Origin: Ascoidea tarda (nom. inval.) | Lineage: Eukaryota > Ascomycota > Saccharomycetes > Ascoideales > Ascoideaceae | Length of the DNA stretch: 21,584 nt | Assembly: GCA_030560485.1 (NCBI GenBank) | Contig: JAKTTS010000260.1 | Coordinates: 1-21,584, forward strand | Reading direction: 5' to 3' | Shown: in pieces, positions 18,548 through 21,584 of the stretch | Layout: every line of letters starts with the position of its first letter | Position numbering within the stretch: the stretch's first letter is position 1 | Position numbers and translations under genes: made by a program | The notes under the pieces: generated by a model | Seen by the model: the letters and a program-made list of their open reading frames with translations, nothing else | Databases searched by the model: none | Told to the model about the DNA's origin: nothing

Positions 18548-18552
18548 CCAAT
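18548..18552 (+). promoter_or_regulatory. CCAAT box in the GC-rich region
   Basis: ACCAATCAG context, identical to the copy at 12976-12984. It is followed 15 bases later by GCGATG (18568-18573), the core of the PAC element to which Dot6 and Tod6 bind in S. cerevisiae. Confidence 0.4.
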
Positions 18553-18620
18553 CAGGGTGCGTGCAGGGCGATGGCGCACAGTGAAAATTGTGTCAACCTG
18601 AACTGATTCAAGGCGGGCTG

Positions 18621-18650
18621 TGCGCGGGACAACGTCGGCATGCGCGGGAC
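18621..18650 (+). repeat. Direct repeat of a GC-rich 10-base unit
   Basis: TGCGCGGGAC occurs at 18621-18630 and again at 18641-18650, exactly two helical turns apart. The pair is flanked by the inverted words GTGCGC (18620-18625) and GCGCAC (18652-18657). Confidence 0.75.
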
Positions 18651-18675
18651 GGCGCACACAAACAGCAAACCGCAA

Positions 18676-18708
18676 CCCCTTTTTCTGAGTCACAAAGAAG
18701 AGGAGGGG
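18676..18708. promoter_or_regulatory. STRE-like elements
   Basis: CCCCT at 18676-18680 and AGGGG at 18704-18708 match the Msn2/Msn4 stress-response element. Two more CCCCT copies stand directly in tandem at 19269-19278. Five-base motifs occur often in GC-rich DNA, so this is only a suggestion. Confidence 0.3.
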
Positions 18709-18728
18709 TTGGGGTGCGTGGAGGACGA

Positions 18729-18753
18729 GAAGCAGAAGCAGCAGAAGCAGCAG
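18729..18753. repeat. GAAGCA/GCAGCA microsatellite, complementary to 19191-19226
   Basis: An imperfect purine-rich hexamer/trimer run made of GAAGCA and GCAG units. Its complement, a GCTTCT run, lies 440 bases downstream. Confidence 0.7.
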
Positions 18754-19030
18754 GGAGGAACGAGCTTGCTGGAACAGCTGCGCGCGAAAAGCGGCCGACA
18801 AGGGCAAGGAAAGGAGTCTGGAGCCTGGGAGAAGGCAGATCAGATCTTGAAACTACCCTGTGGAGCATTCTATTACACGATAATTCTCTTGTGGAATTGT
18901 TTGATCTCAGCTGAATGCATCAAAACAACCATTCGTTTGCTGGTGTTTGAAGAGGTCGTAGTGTGGAACGCCCTTTGGCATTTGTCTGGCGTTGCTTCGC
19001 ACAGCAGCTCCTTCTGACACCATTTGATAG

Positions 19031-19057
19031 TCAAAGTGGTCAAAGTGGCCAAAGTGC
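19031..19057 (+). repeat. Three tandem 9-base units (TCAAAGTGG)
   Basis: TCAAAGTGG is repeated exactly at 19031-19039 and 19040-19048, then a variant, CCAAAGTGC, at 19049-19057. The 9-base spacing is close to one helical turn, which would suit an array of factor sites, but no known factor site matches. Confidence 0.8.
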
Positions 19058-19190
19058 CCAATCTCTGAAGCCGGACGATATTCGGCGCTCGACAATTCTC
19101 GCTCCTACATTTCTGCTGCAAATGCCTTCGAAGATCGAGGCATCGGATCTCGAGGCAGCAGCCTGGAGTGCTTCTGCTTCTACTTTTGCT

Positions 19191-19226
19191 GCTTCTGCTT
19201 CTGCTTCTGCTTCTGCTTCTGCTTCT
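19191..19226 (+). repeat. Six tandem copies of GCTTCT
   Basis: A perfect hexamer microsatellite; looser TTCTGC-like units extend it on both sides (about 19168-19245). Its perfect identity indicates recent slippage. It could pair with the complementary run at 18729-18753. Confidence 0.9.
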
Positions 19227-20038
19227 GCTACTTCTCTTCTCCTGATGCTGGCTCTGTCTCTGCTTCCACCCCTCCCCTATTGACCTGAGTCGTCAAACTC
19301 GCTCTATGGGTGATACCTCGTCTTTATTATCGACTAATAAATAATTTGTGAAATCTTTGATCTCACTCAAAACCTTCGTGGTTTTATATCATCATAAATG
19401 CATTCTCAAATTTCAAGCTCCCATACATTGTCTTTTTGTTTCTAGGACTGTGTTTAATTAAACCCATTCTTTACAGTTTTGACTTCCTTTCTAACAGGTT
19501 TTTTTAGATCAAATAATATTAATTAATTAGTTCTTTAAAAACAGGCAAATTTTTATTGTAATTTTGTAACAATCTATCTCTTAATCACCTTAAACACAAT
19601 AACATTAAATCAGTACTCCCATAACTTATCCACTTCCATTTCTTCTCTCAACACCTCTCCCAATACCTCTCTACTTGATACTGCCCAATAGTTCCCAATT
19701 AATGAACCATCCCATCTCTGCTCTGCTCTTCTCTTGCCCTCTTTTTTTTTTCCCTCTCCTTTATATATCTTATTCTGTTCTTCCCTTATTTATACATCTG
19801 CTTCAGCTTATCACATCTGATACCGTCAGATCAATTATATCTTCTTCCACTCTATTCTACTCGCCTCCACCTCTTCTTCCTCTTCTCTACATCTCATCCC
19901 TTGCTCTCCTCTCACGTTAATATATCTCCTGAATCTTCGATCAAATTTTTCAATCTTCTCGATATTGCTTCGATTCCTCCCACCATCTTATATCATATCC
20001 TCCATCGCATTCTATATTATAACGCCACATTGCTTCAG

Positions 20039-20051
20039 TATATAATATAAA
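20039..20051 (+). promoter_or_regulatory. TATA-like run upstream of the DOT6-like gene
   Basis: TATATAA at 20039-20045 is followed directly by TATAAA at 20046-20051, about 185-195 bases before the ATG at 20235. If it acts as the TATA box, the short upstream frame at 20108 would fall in or near the leader. Confidence 0.45.
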
Positions 20052-20107
20052 TTGCTATATTATACTTCACATAAACCCATTTTTTTGCTTTTTCCTTTTT
20101 CTTTTGA

Positions 20108-20221
20108 ATGTATTTACCCCCCTCATCGTCCTCAATATCTCCAATATCTTCAATATCTCTATCATCTCTATCATCTCTATCATCTTCAATATCTTTGCTA
20201 ATTTTCACCCTTTCAACTTAA
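20108..20221 (+). CDS. Upstream open reading frame, 37 codons
   Basis: An ATG at 20108 (GAATGT context) opens a short frame that ends with a TAA at 20219-20221, 13 bases before the ATG of the DOT6-like gene. It is in a different frame from the main gene. The peptide (MYLPPSSSSISPISSISLSS and on) is low-complexity because it is encoded by the 9-base repeats. It may limit translation of the main gene if the transcript starts upstream of it. It is not a conserved protein as far as I can tell. Confidence 0.35.
   Translation: MYLPPSSSSISPISSISLSSLSSLSSSISLLIFTLST
20134..20196 (+). repeat. Seven tandem 9-base units in the leader of the DOT6-like gene
   Basis: Units of the type AATATCTCC/AATATCTTC/AATATCTCT and ATCATCTCT follow one another without gaps for 63 bases. 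They are pyrimidine-rich on the plus strand and free of ATG. The 9-base period keeps a single frame and so sets the Ser/Ile/Leu pattern of the short upstream frame. Confidence 0.85.
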
Positions 20222-20234
20222 ATATACAACCAAA

Positions 20235-21584
20235 ATGTCCATTATCGAAAAAGATCACAAAATCTCCAAAACCATTCATAATTGCTCAACAAAATTAACC
20301 AGAACTCCTTCCTCCTGGGATCCTCAAGATGACATCTTACTAAGACACTTGAAAGAAGATCAGAAATTGGGCTGGAAAGAAATTTCAACTCATTTCACAA
20401 CCAGAACTCCAAACGCCTGTCAATTTAGATGGAGGAGATTAAAATCTGGCACTCTAAAATCACAGAACCTCAACCATCTCAACCACCTAAATCACCTCAA
20501 CCAACTTAACCAACTTAACCACTTCAATCACCTCAACCAACTTAACCAACTTAACCACCTTACCCACTCAAACAATCCCAACCTTAACGCCAACACTAAC
20601 GCCAACACTGCTGCAAACACCAACACTACTAACTCTACCAACTCTACCAACTCTACTAATTCTACTAATTCTACTAATTCTACTAAATCTTCTAATCTGA
20701 ACTTCCAATTCAATTATGCCTACAACCATGGATATAATAACAACAACAAACCCATCATTAAAGACAACCTCTTTAATGGCGCTATCGCTGGTTTAAGCGC
20801 TCTAAGTAGATCAGACTCCTCTTCAAGTCTCAATCTAAAGAAATTCTCTCTAATTAATTCAAATAGTAGTACTGAATCTTTAAACTATTCTTTACCAAGT
20901 TTAAATTCAACTCTACTCTCAAACTATCCAACAATCTCTTCTAATAACACAAACTTGAATCATACGCATACGCATACGCATACACATAATCATAACCATA
21001 ATCATAATCAAACTCAAAATAATAGTTGGAATAACTCGTATTACTTCTCAAATCCTAGCCCTAAAACTTCTTTTTCTTCTTTATCAAATAGCGACAGCTA
21101 TTTTACTACAAATAACAACATTTCTAACACTTCTAATATTAATAGCTCTTTTTCATCCGTTTCTTCTTCCTCTTCTTCCTCTTCCTCTTCTTCAGCTTCT
21201 TCAGCAACTTCTTCGCCACCAGGCTCGAGGTTCAGTTTCAACTCGTTATCTTCTTCTTCTTCATTATCTTCTTCGCTGTCTCCATCTTCTCTACCTTCAT
21301 CCTCATCTTCCCCTTTCTCTTTACTCCTTAACGACCATTGGTTGTCTGAAGAAGATGAATTGATAATTACAAGAGAAAAAAATAACTTGAATTTCATCGA
21401 ATTAAGTATTCTATTACCGAATAAATCTGAAGATGAAATTCTCCAAAGAATGAAATATCTAGACTCTTTTACATCAAATATTTCCCATTCTCATAATAAC
21501 ACTACTAATATCACTATTATTACTAATATTACTAATATCACTATTAATTCTAATATTTCTACAAACACTACTACTAGTAGCTCC
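20235..21584 (+). CDS. DOT6: Dot6/Tod6-like SANT (Myb) domain regulator, N-terminal part (runs off the right edge)
   Basis: From the ATG at 20235 (CAAAATGTC) the frame is open for 450 codons to the window end. Residues about 26-76 form a SANT/Myb domain, SSWDPQDDILLRHLKEDQKL then GWKEISTHFTTRTPNACQFR and WRRLKSGTLK, with W28, W47 and W67 in the Myb tryptophan positions. This wording is that of the S. cerevisiae Dot6/Tod6 pair, which bind the PAC motif and repress ribosome-biogenesis genes through the Rpd3L deacetylase under TORC1/PKA control. A second, weaker SANT-like unit lies at about 366-410 (DHWLSEEDELIITREKNNLN then LSILLPNKSEDEI). Between and after them the protein is low-complexity: Asn-Leu-Asn-His repeats at 78-110, Asn-Ser-Thr repeats, His-rich and poly-Ser runs. 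The C-terminus is missing. Family assignment rests on recall of the motif. Confidence 0.78.
   Translation, partial: MSIIEKDHKISKTIHNCSTKLTRTPSSWDPQDDILLRHLKEDQKLGWKEISTHFTTRTPNACQFRWRRLKSGTLKSQNLNHLNHLNHLNQLNQLNHFNHLNQLNQLNHLTHSNNPNLNANTNANTAANTNTTNSTNSTNSTNSTNSTNSTKSSNLNFQFNYAYNHGYNNNNKPIIKDNLFNGAIAGLSALSRSDSSSSLNLKKFSLINSNSSTESLNYSLPSLNSTLLSNYPTISSNNTNLNHTHTHTHTHNHNHNHNQTQNNSWNNSYYFSNPSPKTSFSSLSNSDSYFTTNNNISNTSNINSSFSSVSSSSSSSSSSSASSATSSPPGSRFSFNSLSSSSSLSSSLSPSSLPSSSSSPFSLLLNDHWLSEEDELIITREKNNLNFIELSILLPNKSEDEILQRMKYLDSFTSNISHSHNNTTNITIITNITNITINSNISTNTTTSSS
20466..20567 (+). repeat. About eleven 9-base units encoding Leu-Asn-His/Gln repeats
   Basis: Units of the type CTCAACCAC and CTTAACCAA follow directly after the SANT domain of the DOT6-like gene and encode Asn-Leu-Asn-His and Asn-Gln-Leu steps. 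The copies have diverged at synonymous positions, so the array is older than the perfect microsatellites nearby. A second coding repeat, Asn-Ser-Thr from 9-base units, follows at about 20625-20690. Confidence 0.85.

Larger units (their letters stand above)
18071..20234. promoter_or_regulatory. Long divergent intergenic region between RTC4 and the DOT6-like gene
   Basis: At 2.16 kb this is by far the largest gap in the window. Near RTC4 it is AT-rich and then holds a set of nested inverted repeats (18175-18237). From about 18430 to 19280 it is GC-rich: by eye, 115 of 180 bases at 18481-18660 are G or C, about 64%. This part has a CCAAT box, direct and inverted repeats, hexamer microsatellites and several CCCCT/AGGGG elements. 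From about 19600 to 20230 the plus strand is strongly pyrimidine-rich, ending in a TATA-like run, 9-base repeats and a short upstream frame. Long frames in the GC-rich part on both strands have no family features. Long complex promoters and leaders are common for yeast regulators, which fits the downstream gene. Confidence 0.6.

Noticed and set aside
18370-19283. Several 60-145-codon frames in the second GC-rich region on both strands
   Set aside because: Same reason: overlapping low-complexity products without family features, some reading the microsatellites.
1-21584. tRNA genes, retroelements or DNA transposons
   Set aside because: No tRNA B-box context (GGTTCGANTCC) outside coding DNA, no long terminal or inverted repeats, and no transposase, integrase or reverse-transcriptase motif seen.

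Overview
The window looks like nuclear DNA of a budding yeast (Saccharomycotina). It is AT-rich, the genes are compact, and the recognisable products are yeast-type: Sdh5/Emi5, Aim23, Aim9, Spo22/Zip4, Rtc4 and a Dot6/Tod6-type SANT protein. Introns are short, with ACTAAC/ACTAAT branch sites. I cannot name the genus. Leucine is rarely written CTG, so the CUG code of the species should be checked. All identifications rest on reading the sequence and on recalled family features; no search was run.

Layout, left to right. A partial F-box-like gene runs off the left edge (minus, 1-380). Three minus-strand genes for mitochondrial proteins follow: SDH5 (1052-1558), a PPR-like protein (1829-4000) and AIM23, mitochondrial IF3 (4195-6066). 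A decayed, unidentified minus-strand gene fills about 6519-7500. A hypothetical plus-strand gene with an apparent frameshift lies at 7913-8658. The meiotic gene SPO22/ZIP4 is on the plus strand (8979-12421) and I resolve it into four exons. A strikingly GC-rich island (about 12960-13230) lies upstream of a small 81-residue cysteine-motif gene (13507-13752). AIM9 (14316-16310) and RTC4 (16631-18070) are on the minus strand. A long 2.16 kb intergenic region (18071-20234), partly GC-rich and full of small repeats, separates RTC4 from a plus-strand DOT6/TOD6-like gene that runs off the right edge (20235-21584).

The two edge genes, the exon structure of SPO22 and several true ATG starts only appear when the reading is corrected by hand. 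Some long frames open at TTG and were trimmed to the first real ATG. Four of the genes (SDH5, the PPR protein, AIM23, AIM9) encode proteins predicted to act in mitochondria, but they do not form an operon-like unit. I see no tRNA, rRNA, CRISPR array or intact transposon. I found no clear novel multi-gene system. The most interesting items are the multi-intron meiotic gene with weak 5' splice sites, the GC island over the small cysteine gene, the long C-terminal extension of Aim23, the folded inverted repeats upstream of RTC4, and the repeat- and uORF-bearing leader of the DOT6-like gene.
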